Of a stretch of 27,284 bases of DNA, positions 1 to 10,700 are shown piece after piece. The stretch is taken from positions 860,293 through 887,576 of the forward strand of contig NW_003217015.1 of NCBI RefSeq assembly GCF_000006405.1, written 5' to 3'. The first letter of the stretch is position 1; each line of letters begins with the position of its first letter. This DNA comes from Perkinsus marinus ATCC 50983 (Eukaryota > Perkinsozoa > Perkinsida > Perkinsidae). The notes beneath the pieces are model-generated. The model saw only the letters and a list, made by a program, of their open reading frames with translations. It was not told the origin of the DNA and did not search any database. Both the position numbers and the translations under genes were made by a program.

Positions 1-2184
1 CAGTAATAGCATCATGATGCTGAGCTATACCAACAGCGTCGGTCATCCTCTCTACACACAGTGGTGGAGCAGCTCCCTCACTCTCCTTCAACTCACCCAG
101 ACTCTGTAGTTGATCCTGTGAGCCCTGTGGACGGCTGTGGCCACCAACTGCCTTGCGGCAGTATAAGTCCTACCCGCGCCTCGGACCATACCCTTAAAGT
201 TGGGCCGAGATGTAAAGTACCTGACCCTATTGTGATACCAGTGAGCGCCACTCAACCGTACCCGGTCCAATAAGCGTGACCGCCGTCGACGGCGTCAACG
301 GTGCGCTTGGCCACGTCCACAACTTCCACTTCCCCATCTCCGTAAGGGAAAAAGTCCTCATCGCTGTTTTTAATGGGGAGGCCGACACCACCATCATATT
401 GCGCATGGCGGGACTTGATGTAGATCCTGTGAGGGATGGCTTCAGCTGAGGTAAGAGGAATGGCGCCCTACTTCGGATTACTGTAGAAAACGTTGAGAAT
501 GTGACTGCTATTTCTCGGATCGCTCAACTGCTGGTCGGCTACTAACTTCGAATAGTGAATGAGCTTGTCCATGTTTTGAAACCAAGTCTTCGCCTGTTGG
601 TAGTTGAAATCCATACCCTGACGGAGGGTTCATGCACTACACAATGAGGATAGTTTCAGAGGTAAAACCTCTAAGGTAAACATATCAGACAAGATAACGA
701 ACATGACTCTGCGGGAAAGAGTCCTGATCCCGGGGGGCAGTGTAAAGAGGAAGTCGCTGTACATGCGAGGTTCCACTCGGAACCCGGACTCGAATCTCGT
801 TGAAAGTGCGACCGTCTCCGTTGCCCTCACCATCGTTAAGATGATATTCTGGCTTTTCCCACGCTCTCCATTCTCTGGGTTGTAAGATTTAGCCTGCTTC
901 AGACATATCTAAGAGAGACAGTCTGATACCGAGCCTTCCTGACAGATGAGGGCTCACATGGCGCAAGGAGTCCAACCTGTGCATGACGTTGACGTCCTCA
1001 ACCATGGGGTCATCTTGTACGGGTGGATCAGAAGCGAGCAGATCGAAGTGGAATCCTGTAGGAGGAGAGTACCTTGAGACTAGTCACCGGAGATGGTAAA
1101 GCCTGCTACTCTCACATGTGCATGAGCCCCATGAAAATCCCATCGAAGTTGTCAACGGTGTGTGAACCATTCTCCTTTCTCGTGCGATACACCTGTAGAG
1201 TTCTATACCATCCATGGGTATGAATGGGTATGGGATCACCATCTCGAGAGCTCCAGTAGCCTCTCTTATTGCCATGTCTTAAGCATCAGCTCGGCCAACA
1301 AGCCAACCATCGAAGCACATCTAGAAACAGTATTCGCTACTACTACTACTACTGCACCGGTACCTCCCTAAAGGCTTTATTCTGGAAACTGGAGTGACCA
1401 AAGGGATCTATTTGCCATCCCACTCGAGGGGAGGCGTCCGTGGAGAACTCCGTAGCGATTTTCAATGCGCCTGAAAGCAACACTCAGCAAGCATGAGGCT
1501 AGCTTCGCTACCTGCAGTGTGTTGGTCGATGATATCAGTGTACAGAGTTCCAGCCTCATCGTTCATCACCCAACCAGCATTGATGAACTCGAGTCGACCT
1601 TCAGCCACCAACTGCCTCACGATTCTCTTAGTGACTCGGGACTGTCGTCTCCACCATCGGGTGAAGAACGCCTGGTGAGGTGGTGACAGCTTCGAATGTA
1701 ATACATTCTCACTATCTCGACGTAGATGAATTTTCTGTTCTCGTCCAGTTGTAGTTCGGCGATAACCGAATCTAGTATGAGCCCGACGTTAGCGTTCTGG
1801 ATGGAGTTTGAGGTGCCTAAGACGGCGGAAATTCCCCCACCAGTTATTGCGTCTAGGAAGAATCCTCCTGGAGTATCTACCAGTGAAGTACTGGTCCACA
1901 GTTTTCAACCATCCAGGGTCGTTATGGGTGTGGGGAACCAAGTGTACCTGGGCGCCGCACTAGGGATCACCGAATGCTCTATCACAATCAGTGGCTACAT
2001 TGATAACGCGGGGATCATCAATGATCGGACCACCACTGGTGTTGTAGGGCCCTCCGGGCGAGAGTGGTATCTCCACGAGGTTACCGTCCACCCTCAACAT
2101 CGTGGTCTTAGCCTCTCTGATGGTACCATCCACGGCTGTGGCTATCGCTGTCACAAGTAGGATGAAGTGAAGTACGATCGCCAT
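1..2184 (-). CDS. GH38 alpha-mannosidase, lysosomal type, 5' part (13 exons, runs off the window)
   Basis: Glycoside hydrolase family 38 removes alpha-linked mannose from N-glycans, usually in the lysosome or vacuole. Exons, read on the minus strand: 2184-1999, 1947-1881, 1816-1713, 1671-1512, 1470-1364, 1320-1240, 1192-1116, 1072-958, 908-831, 617-482, 445-262, 220-97, 49-1. All junctions are GT-AG and keep frame, giving 489 codons. Residues 1-20 look like a signal peptide ([18 protein letters not shown]). The zinc site and nucleophile are visible: [17 protein letters not shown] (H70, D72), [10 protein letters not shown] (D194, nucleophile) and AQHHDAIT (H485). The LKTVDQYF wording matches the lysosomal class rather than Golgi mannosidase II. 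Eleven introns are 36-64 nt and one (618-830) is 213 nt. Codon 222 (1279-1281) is an in-frame TAA between GRADA and [13 protein letters not shown], where relatives have a residue, so this copy may be a pseudogene or hold a base error. The C-terminal part lies outside the window. Confidence 0.92.
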
Positions 2185-2872
2185 ATGTTGAGAGGGGTTA
2201 CTCAACAACAAAGGAAACGTGACCAACGTCTAAACTCCACAGAGGAAATGAGAGTAGTCGTGATGGGCGAGTGCTGTGCAAGAATGGACGGCCAAAGTCC
2301 ATATAGACAGCAACCATGCATCGATTTCCACATCTTTCTATAACAAAACAGCGAACCGTAACCTCAGTGTCCTCAGTGACACTGAGTCAGTGTCCTGCGT
2401 GTGAGACATCCTCTCATCTTCTCTGTACCCGCGCAAAGCTCTTTGTGCTGATGTTTTACTCCATCTAACGATTCATCAAATGCATTAGATAACAAACTAC
2501 TATCTTCCTCGCGATTTTCTCACTCGTTTGCTCTTTAACTAATATGTACGAATCGTACAGTTCGATATAAGAGTTTCCTCGTAGCTGTTATACTACAAGC
2601 TTCTCTGATGGTCACGTTTTGAGCCGACGCACAACGTTGTGATCATTGTGCGCGGCGTACTTCAAGGAACTTCCTTCGCAAAATATCCTCGAACGCCATA
2701 GAGGTGATACGGGTTCCTTCCTGAGATGAAGGCCACGAAGATAGTTCACGAGTTTCTTCATCTGAAACTAAGCGCTACACGTGGGTATACTGAGGATTAC
2801 CATTTAGGTACAGAGGATGGAATAGCAACGCACAGGGGATGACATTGTGTTTCCGGCGAGCACAACTTGGTT
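2185..2872. other. Intergenic gap upstream of the alpha-mannosidase
   Basis: About 690 bp separate the start of the mannosidase gene from the end of the next minus-strand gene. I see no supported coding region. It should hold the mannosidase promoter. Short inverted motifs occur around 2360-2400 (a cagtgt/acactg mirror) and around 2548-2562 (tacgaatcgta), but nothing ties them to a function. Confidence 0.4.
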
Positions 2873-3732
2873 TTATACTAGGGGTTCACGTGTGTTGTGT
2901 GTTGAACTGGGAAGAAAGTAGTTCTTTCCAGAGTTGGAGACGAAAATGCATCCATGACGCAGTGGATATCTATCTGCGCGACCCCCATGCCCCCGAGGAT
3001 GGTCATTTTTCGACCAGTCGCACGACTCCGAAGTGGCACCCATTTTATCCATGCGATTCGTAACTCGATAAACAACGGAAAAATTGCACTGAAACGATCA
3101 CTTATCAGCATGGCAATACTCACGGACAACAAATACTCTCCTTAGGGAATGTAACTCATGGTTAACTCACCTTATCCCTTATTGTTAGTGCTGTTTTCAA
3201 TCCTATGATGATGACTTGAGTCGCTGAGAACATTAGTGTAAGCTTTTTACCCAAACTTTTTCCCAGCTCTTCCCGAATTTTTCTACGACCTGGGGTTCAT
3301 TCTTCATGGAACTTCAATTCGACTAAGCTCGCTTGGGGCAACGTCTTAAAAAATGCACTCAGAAAGTCGACCCTTCCGAGTAGCATCACTTCAATAGAGC
3401 ATGGATGTGGAAACCTGTTCTTGTGACGCGGACTCGGAACCCGGGAGGCTTGAGCACTTCAATTGGGCCCGTAATTCCTGGTAGCGACTCCTCCTGAGTT
3501 GTCCACTGCAACACAGCTCACATGGGAGTCGGCTTGGGAGGCCGACATCGAGGGCAAGAAGCTGAAGGATGTTACCGTAAGGAGGCACCGCACGTGAGAC
3601 GTTGAAAGTGCTGCAATATTGATCGTCTACCATATCAACAACTTCAATTCGTCACTCGTTTTCATTAGTAAGCAACTTTATAGAATCCACAGCACTACGT
3701 ATTTCACGGCCTATTCTAGGTAGGCTACTCAT
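2873..3732 (-). pseudogene. Unrecognised intron-rich host gene, probably decayed
   Basis: I do not recognise the product. Coding-like pieces on the minus strand can be joined by GT-AG introns that keep frame. They are 3732-3656 (starts MSSLPRIGREIRSAVDS), 3610-3522 (TFNVSRAVPPYGNILQLLA), a piece around 3477-3415 (ITGPIEVLKPPGFRVRV), 3388-3171 (VMLLGRVDFLSAFFKTL to TALTIRDK) and 3088-2873, which ends in TAA. The best-supported introns are 3611-3655 (45 nt) and 3089-3170 (82 nt). The join between 3522 and about 3477 makes a split TGA codon. The exon 3388-3171 carries a TGA in frame after FHEE, with coding-like sequence on both sides. Further coding-like pieces occur upstream to about 3890, so 3732 may not be the true start. 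It lies in tandem with the alpha-mannosidase. The gene could be a pseudogene, or my splice joins could be wrong in the middle. Confidence 0.45.
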
Positions 3733-4047
3733 GTCCACCGAGTACCCGGAAGATTGAGCAATATAGAACTATGAATTGTCAACAGGCCGTGGCAGCAGGC
3801 GGTGATAAGCCTGATCCCTGAGCCATCACAGAGGTGGTGTTCGATGGAGGCTCCAACAACCCTAAGCATAGTAGTCCCTGCAATTGGAGTAAAGAAGATC
3901 TCGAGGAGGATCAGCGTGCGTAGACAAGGATGAGCATCCGCGCGGCTCTGGCGCCTCGGGAGACTCGAACACAGTCATCACAAGCTGAAATAGTTGTACT
4001 GATTTTCTACTTGATTCACAAAAAATGTTGGGGCTCTCAGAGGTTTA

Positions 4048-4260
4048 CGGGGTGTTCAGAGAACCCATTCCGAAACTCAGAACACATTCCAGAATGCAAA
4101 ACACCAAAATCGCGTTCAGAGAACAGCCCCCCAAACACATTCTGGAAAGCGTTCCAGAATAGATTCCGAACGTGTTCAGAAAACTTGAGAATGCATTCTG
4201 AAACACGTCCCAGAAAGCGAAATTTCAGAATGCGAAAAGGAACAATATTTTTCTGGAACT
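4048..4260 (+). repeat. Left terminal arm of the outer transposon with subterminal motifs
   Basis: The terminal 16 bp is followed by repeated copies of the core GTTCAGAGAA, seen at 4053, 4114 and (as GTTCAGAAAA) 4174. They are mixed with ATTCCAGAAT and CATTCTGGAA palindromic words. Such arrays are commonly bound by transposon-encoded DNA-binding proteins. An ORF of 117 codons through this stretch is only the by-product of the repeated words. Confidence 0.6.
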
Positions 4261-4747
4261 ATATTGGATTCGCCACGAACTAAATCAGCTTATGCCCCTT
4301 TTCCTGCAGTTTGCAAGAAGTGCGCACTTTGAAATTCAAAGTTTGAATTATGGAGCGATTTTGTGAATTCTTCCTAAAATACTTTACTTTATCAATCTGG
4401 AAGGGTTGTGTTTGCAGTCAAATCCCAGAGCGGAACAGAGAATCTTCAACAATGGAGTTACCACTGAATTCTCAGTCTGCATTACATAAACATCTACAAT
4501 ACCAAATGTTCTTCTATTATGATATGCAAAGCGAATAGACTATAAAAAAAGTACGAATGCAAAGGATGAGCATAACGAATCCATAATCACTTTCTTCTCG
4601 AGTACAGAATTTTGACCCAGTTTTGGGGTGCTATCTTAGTACTTCAACTACGATAGAAGTTCAACAGTTGAGCTCAATCGAGCGCGTGAGACCAACACAT
4701 CAAGTGAAGGGCGACGAGATCTTAATACATTGGTGTTCCCCGCATAA
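4261..4747. other. AT-rich non-coding stretch inside the left arm
   Basis: No supported gene. It contains a palindromic word (aagtgcgcactt, 4318-4329) and short runs of A and T. Confidence 0.35.
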
Positions 4748-4933
4748 TCATTCGAGGAGTTCATGGAACATCTCGGGAGTACAATTCACTGTGACGCTCA
4801 TGGTCCGTCCCTCCAGGCTGTCTACGCTCAGTCCAGCGTCCTACTCAGGGTTTCTCGGATCATCGACCGTGCCATACTCTACTATCAACGCAATAATGGA
4901 TCTTTCAGCAATAGTGCTTCTTGCACCACCCAT
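4748..4933 (-). pseudogene. Short unrecognised coding-like fragment
   Basis: The minus-strand reading begins MGGARSTIAERSIIALIVEY with an ATG at 4933 and runs 61 codons to a TGA. A TAG sits at codon 31, between DDPRNPE and DAGLSVDSLEG. The wording on both sides looks coding and the frame is kept across the stop. Either it is a remnant gene with one nonsense change, or a very short intron of 27 nt (GTAGG to GACAG) removes the TAG. The family is not recognised. It lies just inside the outer transposon and runs opposite to MULE-A. Confidence 0.25.
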
Positions 4934-5067
4934 CAATAGACTTTAAAGTGACTCAACGTTCCGATCACACCGCGCCGCTTGGAAGTCAGGCTGTGACGTG
5001 CTGCCAGCTCGGCAGAGTAGTTGATCAATTGACCTGATTCAGTTCCTCGTTAGCTCTACAAAAGACA

Positions 5068-5949
5068 ATGCAAACTCGCTCGTCAACTGGAACCCCACTA
5101 AAGCCGCCGAGCCGCTACATCCAGCCCAAGGCGCAGCCCAAGGCTAAGGTCAAGCCCAGAGCTAAAGCGAGTGGCAATTGGACGTCAATACCAAAGGAGA
5201 AGGCAAGATCCAAGGGCCGGGGCACCCGAGTCCAGTCTCGAAAAGTAAAGGCGGCACAACAGATTCACCAACCAAAGGATCATGACCATGAACTATTATC
5301 CTCGTCGCCTTACGGTGTTCTAACTGGTGTGGGTCTCAACCATCTCAATGTCGCTCCTGGATGTGCTGACACTTCTTGGAATGGTACCGCTCGTGAAGGG
5401 AGCGAAAAGCGGCGGAGAGAGGATCTACCAGAACATGTCGGCTGCCTTGCAGAAGATCCTATCGACGACAAGTTCTCCGACGACTCGGGATACGGGAGTG
5501 ATGGTACCAGGATTGTTTCGTCGCCGCCCACGAAGAAGTGCGCACTAGAAGAGCCTGCTCCTCACCAACGCCTTGTTCACGCCCTTTGTCCATCCGGCGG
5601 ATCTACAGGAGTACAGGGACTAAGATTTCCAAGCTCTCAGTCATCACTAGGAAGGAACACTGAATCTGGACGCCTTGATGCACCACTCAAAGATTCCGGT
5701 CCAAAGCTCGTAACTCCTGCGGTACGACCCCACCATCATAATGAGAGATTCACTCAGACAACTCACCCGACAACACACGGCTGGCCTTCATCTATCCCTA
5801 GTCATCCGGTAAATCTCTGCAGTACAACCGCATTGGGGGTGTCGCAGGACAACATCGTCAACGGAAATCTTATGGAACGGCCAACTTGGCCATTTAGCAA
5901 GATCACTATTGATGATGGAGATCATAATCAGAGAGATACTATCGAGTAA
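5068..5949 (+). CDS. Unrecognised 293-residue basic, low-complexity ORF
   Basis: The ORF begins with an ATG and is open for 293 codons. The first 75 residues are rich in Lys, Arg, Pro and Ala (for example KAQPKAKVKPRAKASG), as in a disordered nucleic-acid-binding or nuclear-targeting tail. The middle is acidic (DPIDDKFSDDSGYGSDG). The C-terminal half is rich in Ser, His and Pro with no domain I can name. It lies 407 bp upstream of the MULE-A transposase on the same strand, inside the outer transposon, so it may be an accessory protein of that element or extra upstream exons. No join to MULE-A that keeps frame was found. Confidence 0.4.
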   Translation: MQTRSSTGTPLKPPSRYIQPKAQPKAKVKPRAKASGNWTSIPKEKARSKGRGTRVQSRKVKAAQQIHQPKDHDHELLSSSPYGVLTGVGLNHLNVAPGCADTSWNGTAREGSEKRRREDLPEHVGCLAEDPIDDKFSDDSGYGSDGTRIVSSPPTKKCALEEPAPHQRLVHALCPSGGSTGVQGLRFPSSQSSLGRNTESGRLDAPLKDSGPKLVTPAVRPHHHNERFTQTTHPTTHGWPSSIPSHPVNLCSTTALGVSQDNIVNGNLMERPTWPFSKITIDDGDHNQRDTIE

Positions 5950-6356
5950 TGTTATACTGCTGCAATGCATCCGAGCGCACTAATTCCACCTTAGGTTCCT
6001 CCACCAGCTATCAGAGAAGGATCTCGACATTTTTCTAGATCCGGGCTCCACTTCATATCTTGGGCCTGAGAGACAGTCAAATCCGTCGCAGAGGAAAACA
6101 TCGGATATTGAACATTCTCACCGTAAGCAAAATCACCGTTCAATTTAGTAAACGTAATAAGTTTACTGCAGCCGATGCTCCGCGATAGAACTGTGCTTAG
6201 CTGAGAATCTCAACCTAAGATGATCTATAGCGATCAGGCTCTCCCCATACCCTTTCTCTGAGCAAGATCCCGCCATCCTGTGAGACCGGAAGTGACCAAC
6301 AGGAAGTATAGCAGCTAGGCCATCTAGGAAATGGCAAGTCAAGTCTGCTCATTATT
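5950..6356. other. Spacer upstream of the MULE-A transposase
   Basis: No supported gene. A splice-acceptor-like site at about 5994 (ccaccttag) is followed by 24 open codons, but nothing joins to it convincingly. The promoter of MULE-A, if independent, should lie here. Confidence 0.3.
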
Positions 6357-8923
6357 ATGAACGATCAGGTGCTTCAAGACATCGCCATGATGCTTAGTCA
6401 GGGCCGAATCACGGGTCAGGACTGTGATCATGACGTTATCCATACGACAGTGGATCCAACTAGCATCACAGAAGAGCTGGAGGGTGAGGATGGCTCCTCT
6501 ACCGATGGTGAAGAGGATGATCCGAAAAAGGGCCGAGGTGGTGCGATTACCTGGCATAAACGGATGACATCCGATGACGAAGACTCAGCTGAAATGTGGA
6601 TAGAGAATAACACCTACGGGATCATGAGGTAGGCGATCTCTTCTAGGTATCTCTGCTAGTCGCTCTTAACATGGAGGTAGTACTATTCGTTGATTCTCAG
6701 GGTTAATTATAGCAAAACCTATGGATATAAGCAACATTTTTACTGCACTGCTTGTGGCAAACCAGCTTCACACAGCGAAGATTCTCGTTTATCCATCGAG
6801 GCTGGACATCCTCCAGTAGGAGAGCAGATATACCTTCACTATGATATGAGATCTACTAAAGTCGTCCTATACTCCAATAATGGCACGCATGTCCATCGGC
6901 AAACTCCGCGGAATGGACTTAGTGATACAGTGAAAGAGTTTATTGAACGAAAGGTACGGGAGGCTGTGGTTGATCTTCCAACAATATGGGATAAACTGCA
7001 GAGGCGGATCTCAAAAGGAAAGATAACAGCCGACGAGAAGCCCGAAAACAAGCAACAAGTAAGACTTACTCAGCGATTTCCAATATCCATCCTTTATCCT
7101 AGGTGAAGAACTATCTTGGGAGGGTGAAGAAAGCCACGAACGGGGGATCAATGCAGACTACCATGAATGATCTTATAGCCATGGCCCAGTCGAATTCTGC
7201 TGTGCCCAGCCATCACGAACGCGACAAAGCTTTTGTGGTAGGTGGACGGAAGTGTTACGAGGAATTGCATGTTTTAACAATGTCTAAGGAGGTACTCCTG
7301 TAACAGTTGTTGAAATATTCAACGCGATGAATATTGAAATTATCTGACAGATATTTATTCATTTTTATTTTGGGGTACCAAAATGTTCAGCACCACGGAT
7401 ATTTCGAGTTTCACACAATATACGTCGAAACGGTAATCGTGATGAATGGTAAACCTTCCATAATTTCTTGACGACTCGCAACGCATCAGATTGACCGATT
7501 AAGCAGAATTTTGAATGAAATACGTATGTAATAATACGAAAGGGAGAAGCGGCATTTAGCAAGACTTTCGACTTGGAAAATCCTTCAATTAAATTTCGGG
7601 AACTTTCAACATTGGACTTCCTATAATCCAAGTAGTGCAACTTAGGTTCACTCTCAATTCCGAGATGGCGCATTCCAGATTGTATTCAGCACGCGCCGAT
7701 GTATCGAGGCTTCACGCCGAGCCGTTATGTTGTGTACCGATGCTACATATAAGCTCAACTTCCATGGGTTTCCAATACTAACCCTGGCTATGGCCGATTA
7801 TAGGAACCACATTTTTCCTGTGGCATTAGCTCTATGTGGGAACGAACGCAGTGGTGATTATGGAGAATTATTCCGATCACTCAATATCGGAGCCACGAAG
7901 CTGGGAATTCCTCTCCACTCACCTCGTTTTGTGATGGGCGACGGGGCTCCTTCTATAACGAGGGGAGCAGCCGAAGTATTCCCTGCTGCTGCTCGGGTCA
8001 TGTGTTGGTTCCACATGAAGCAGAATGTCGAGAAGTACCTGAAGGGAGGACAGGTTGATGATGATGCAGCTTGCAATATCTTACGCGATCTATCCTACAT
8101 TCAGCTTGCTATAACTGAACAGGCATTCGTGGGGATGTTCGAGCTTTTTGCAGCACAATATAGCAGGGGGTTCCCACAAGTAGTTGAGTATATACGGGAA
8201 AGCTGGGTCGAGAACCCACCATATAACACTTGGTGGGAGGGGGCAGCTCCTCGCCTTCCCTCTACTAATAACGGGCTCGAATCTATGAACAACCAGCTCA
8301 AAATCAAAACACTCCGCGAGAAACTCCCACTCGGCACATTCGTGGCAGTGGTGAATAACAAAGTGCTTCCAGGCTACAGCCAGGCACTGGACGATACAGG
8401 AGGGCATAATGAGAGGATCTATGAGTCTCCGGAGAATGTTCACGCCTCGAAATCTTTGTTCGCCGCCGCAGCATGTTGGGCGTCGACTGAGGCTATGCAT
8501 ATAATGCAGCTACCTGGGTCGGAGGGAACATATGTCTTCATGCGATCCCGGGGAGCAGCCAAGTCCTACCTATCTCTAGCGAACATCCAGAAGTATCTTG
8601 CAACACTTTGCGGGTCATATGTTCATTCGACATTCGCTTCCATGGTGGCTCTGATGAGCAAGATATATATGGTCACGATCCCTGCAGGGTCGACGAACTG
8701 GCGCCACTTTCACTGCAGCTGCCGGCCATTCCTGAAGCAGAAGACATGCCAACATTGTATTGCAGTGGCCGTCAGACGTGGATATCTGAACCAAGAAGAC
8801 AAATTCTCTATGCCTTTACAGAAGAATCCGAGGAAGCCCGGGCGCCCTGCAAAAGCTCAACCAGCCCTGGCAAGGAGTTTCACATTAGATGCCGCAGCGC
8901 AGACTCGCTTTCTTCATTTCTGA
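6357..8923 (+). CDS. Mutator-like (MULE) transposase A, four exons
   Basis: Exons 6357-6628, 6701-7058, 7103-7291 and 7679-8923 join through GT-AG introns of 72, 44 and 387 nt with frame kept throughout, giving 687 residues with no stop. Parts in order: an acidic N-terminus (residues 40-65); a WRKY/GCM1-type zinc fold with C106, C109 and H154, H156; a MULE transposase core with a DDE triad in CTDATYKLN (D294), VMGDGAPS (D361) and GLESMNN (E474); a SWIM zinc finger CSCRPFLKQKTCQHC (C619, C621, C630, H632); and an AT-hook-like tail RKPGRPAKAQPAL. The first intron splits an Arg codon and the next two fall between codons. The product would cut and paste its element in the nucleus. All key residues are present, so it may be active. 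It is not closely similar to MULE-B. Confidence 0.9.
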
Positions 8924-9232
8924 GTACTTATTATAGTCAAATCTCATAGTTTTTCTCATATTCTCTTATTCTTATTCTCATCGACTCATGACAATCTATT
9001 AATCTCGAGGTCATGGTAATAAATAATGGCTTTAGGGCCTACAATTTCTCATCTATCGTGCTCATAGGAAATTACGCATAACTTGTTTCGTAGTTAAACC
9101 CAGTTTCTTGCCAGGATAGCATTGAGTTAATGAACGCAAAGTGAAAATTACCAACAAAATAGCCTTACCCAGAGATTGACAAAGCTACACTGAGAAATGC
9201 GCTGTTCGTGCAAGTGCACGACGGATCACGGG
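8924..9232. other. AT-rich gap between MULE-A and the DIRS element
   Basis: No coding region is supported. The first part (8930-9000) is rich in T and has several ATTCTTATT-like words that could serve as 3' processing signals for MULE-A. Confidence 0.35.
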
Positions 9233-9544
9233 TGTGGCTCATCAATGCACGTGATGTTAGGATGAGCGGAGCGAAGCCTAGCGGAGCGTAGCATTGATTG
9301 CATCAAAAGTTTGGCGATCGGCGGCGTTGCACAGTATCGTGCTGACCTAACCATCTAACCTTGTGGGTTGAGATGTTTCAAATGGGTCAAAGTGGGTTCC
9401 CGGCCTTGGCTCTATCGCCACGTGCCTCATATTCTTCTCCACTTGTTACAAGGTGGTTGTTTCTTGGGTTCTGCCCCTTTTTCCGCTCGAACGGTCGCGA
9501 TCTCTTGCCTACGGGATCTCCCTCACTCAGCTCTATCCCGTTTT

Positions 9545-10576
9545 ATGACAACCATATCTGACCTTTCGGCTCAGCTCCACCCGCAGTCCTCGGTTACCGA
9601 TGCCCTGCACCTTCTGAGTACTGATTCCGAGTTGACCGAACTCGTCCTCCGCAACTCCTTCGCCGCGACCGTTCACACCTTGGAAGATATCCACCTTCTC
9701 GGTGGTCCTTCTTACGAGAGTCTGTTCGGGATTTCCTCTGACGACTGTGCCCCCGCTTTGAAATTGGTCGTTCGTAAGCTTATCCGCATCGCATCTGCCT
9801 TGCATACTTCTTCGGGTGCTGCTCCCCCTGCCACCACTCCTCTCCCCGAACAAGACACTCCTTGGCTTGACAGTCTCTCTCACTTGCTCACTCTAACTCC
9901 ATCGTCCGGTCGTATCAAGCTTCAGGCGCCAACGTTGGCTGAGCTCCTCGGTGATCGTGACTCTTTACGTGGATTGACCTACTCTCTTCACTGCCCCCCC
10001 GATATCCTCCTCGACATCATGTCTTTCCAGGATGTGGATCGCCTCCGTGTGCTATTCTCCAAACCACTACGCTCTTACTGCTCTCTCGACAAGGGCTCTA
10101 CTTATGCTGATAATTCACTCAAGCTCTCCACCCTCATCCACTGCCTTCTTGTTTGGGCTTGCACCACCCATCTAACGGGTAACATTGGGCTGGGCTTTTT
10201 GCTCTCCCACTGTGATAACACCATTTCGAGCATGGGAGATACCATCCAAGGGAAGGTGGTTAACACACAGTGTTGTGAGCTCTACCATACCTTTCTACTC
10301 AAGGACGTCCATACCAAGCTCGGTAATTCCGTCTCTGTCGATGACATCTGTGACTTCATTAGCTCCTCCTCTTCTAATACCTGGGGGATTGCTGTTAACA
10401 AGTCCACACCTCATTATGCTCGCTCTGCTAACACTCCTCAGAGACGTCGCGCCGACTCTCTTCCTGCCAAGCAACCCGTACAAACTCGTACATTTACTTG
10501 GGGTGATTCTCAGGGGACTTCCGCAGCTTCCCCTTCCTCTCGTGCTGCTAAACGTAACAAACCTACTCCTGCATGA
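9545..10576 (+). CDS. Gag-like ORF of the DIRS-type element
   Basis: This is the first ORF of the retroelement, 343 residues from the first in-frame ATG (MTTISDLSAQLHPQSS). The reading frame is open further upstream to 9368, but only from a TTG, so 9545 is preferred. No zinc knuckle or named domain is seen. The middle is helical-looking and the C-terminus is Ser- and Arg-rich, as expected of a nucleic-acid-binding tail. Its place ahead of the reverse transcriptase is the main reason for the call. Confidence 0.6.
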   Translation: MTTISDLSAQLHPQSSVTDALHLLSTDSELTELVLRNSFAATVHTLEDIHLLGGPSYESLFGISSDDCAPALKLVVRKLIRIASALHTSSGAAPPATTPLPEQDTPWLDSLSHLLTLTPSSGRIKLQAPTLAELLGDRDSLRGLTYSLHCPPDILLDIMSFQDVDRLRVLFSKPLRSYCSLDKGSTYADNSLKLSTLIHCLLVWACTTHLTGNIGLGFLLSHCDNTISSMGDTIQGKVVNTQCCELYHTFLLKDVHTKLGNSVSVDDICDFISSSSSNTWGIAVNKSTPHYARSANTPQRRRADSLPAKQPVQTRTFTWGDSQGTSAASPSSRAAKRNKPTPA

Positions 10577-10700
10577 GCTCGCCTATCCCTATGGATGCAT
10601 GATATGCTGATGTTTTGCATCGATGTTCATCATTGGCTCTTGTGTCTCTTTCGTAGCTAAGTAAGGGTGCAAGTTATCCTAGCTATTACCCACCTCCTTC

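Noticed and set aside
1279-1281. Reassigned stop codons (TAA read as Gln)
   Set aside because: ALAS ends in TAG, cytochrome b5 in TAA and the transposon genes in TGA at the expected family ends. A single TAA is better explained by decay or a base error.
1726-2160. Plus-strand ORF of 144 codons
   Set aside because: It lies opposite exons 1-3 of the alpha-mannosidase, which carry clear GH38 motifs.
3930-4283. Plus-strand ORF of 117 codons
   Set aside because: Its reading is made of the repeated subterminal words of the transposon arm.
7365-7673. Minus-strand ORF of 102 codons inside the third MULE-A intron
   Set aside because: AT-rich, no recognisable wording, and it fills an intron whose removal keeps the transposase frame exactly.
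9368-9544. Longer start for the gag-like ORF
   Set aside because: The upstream extension begins only at a TTG. The first ATG is at 9545.
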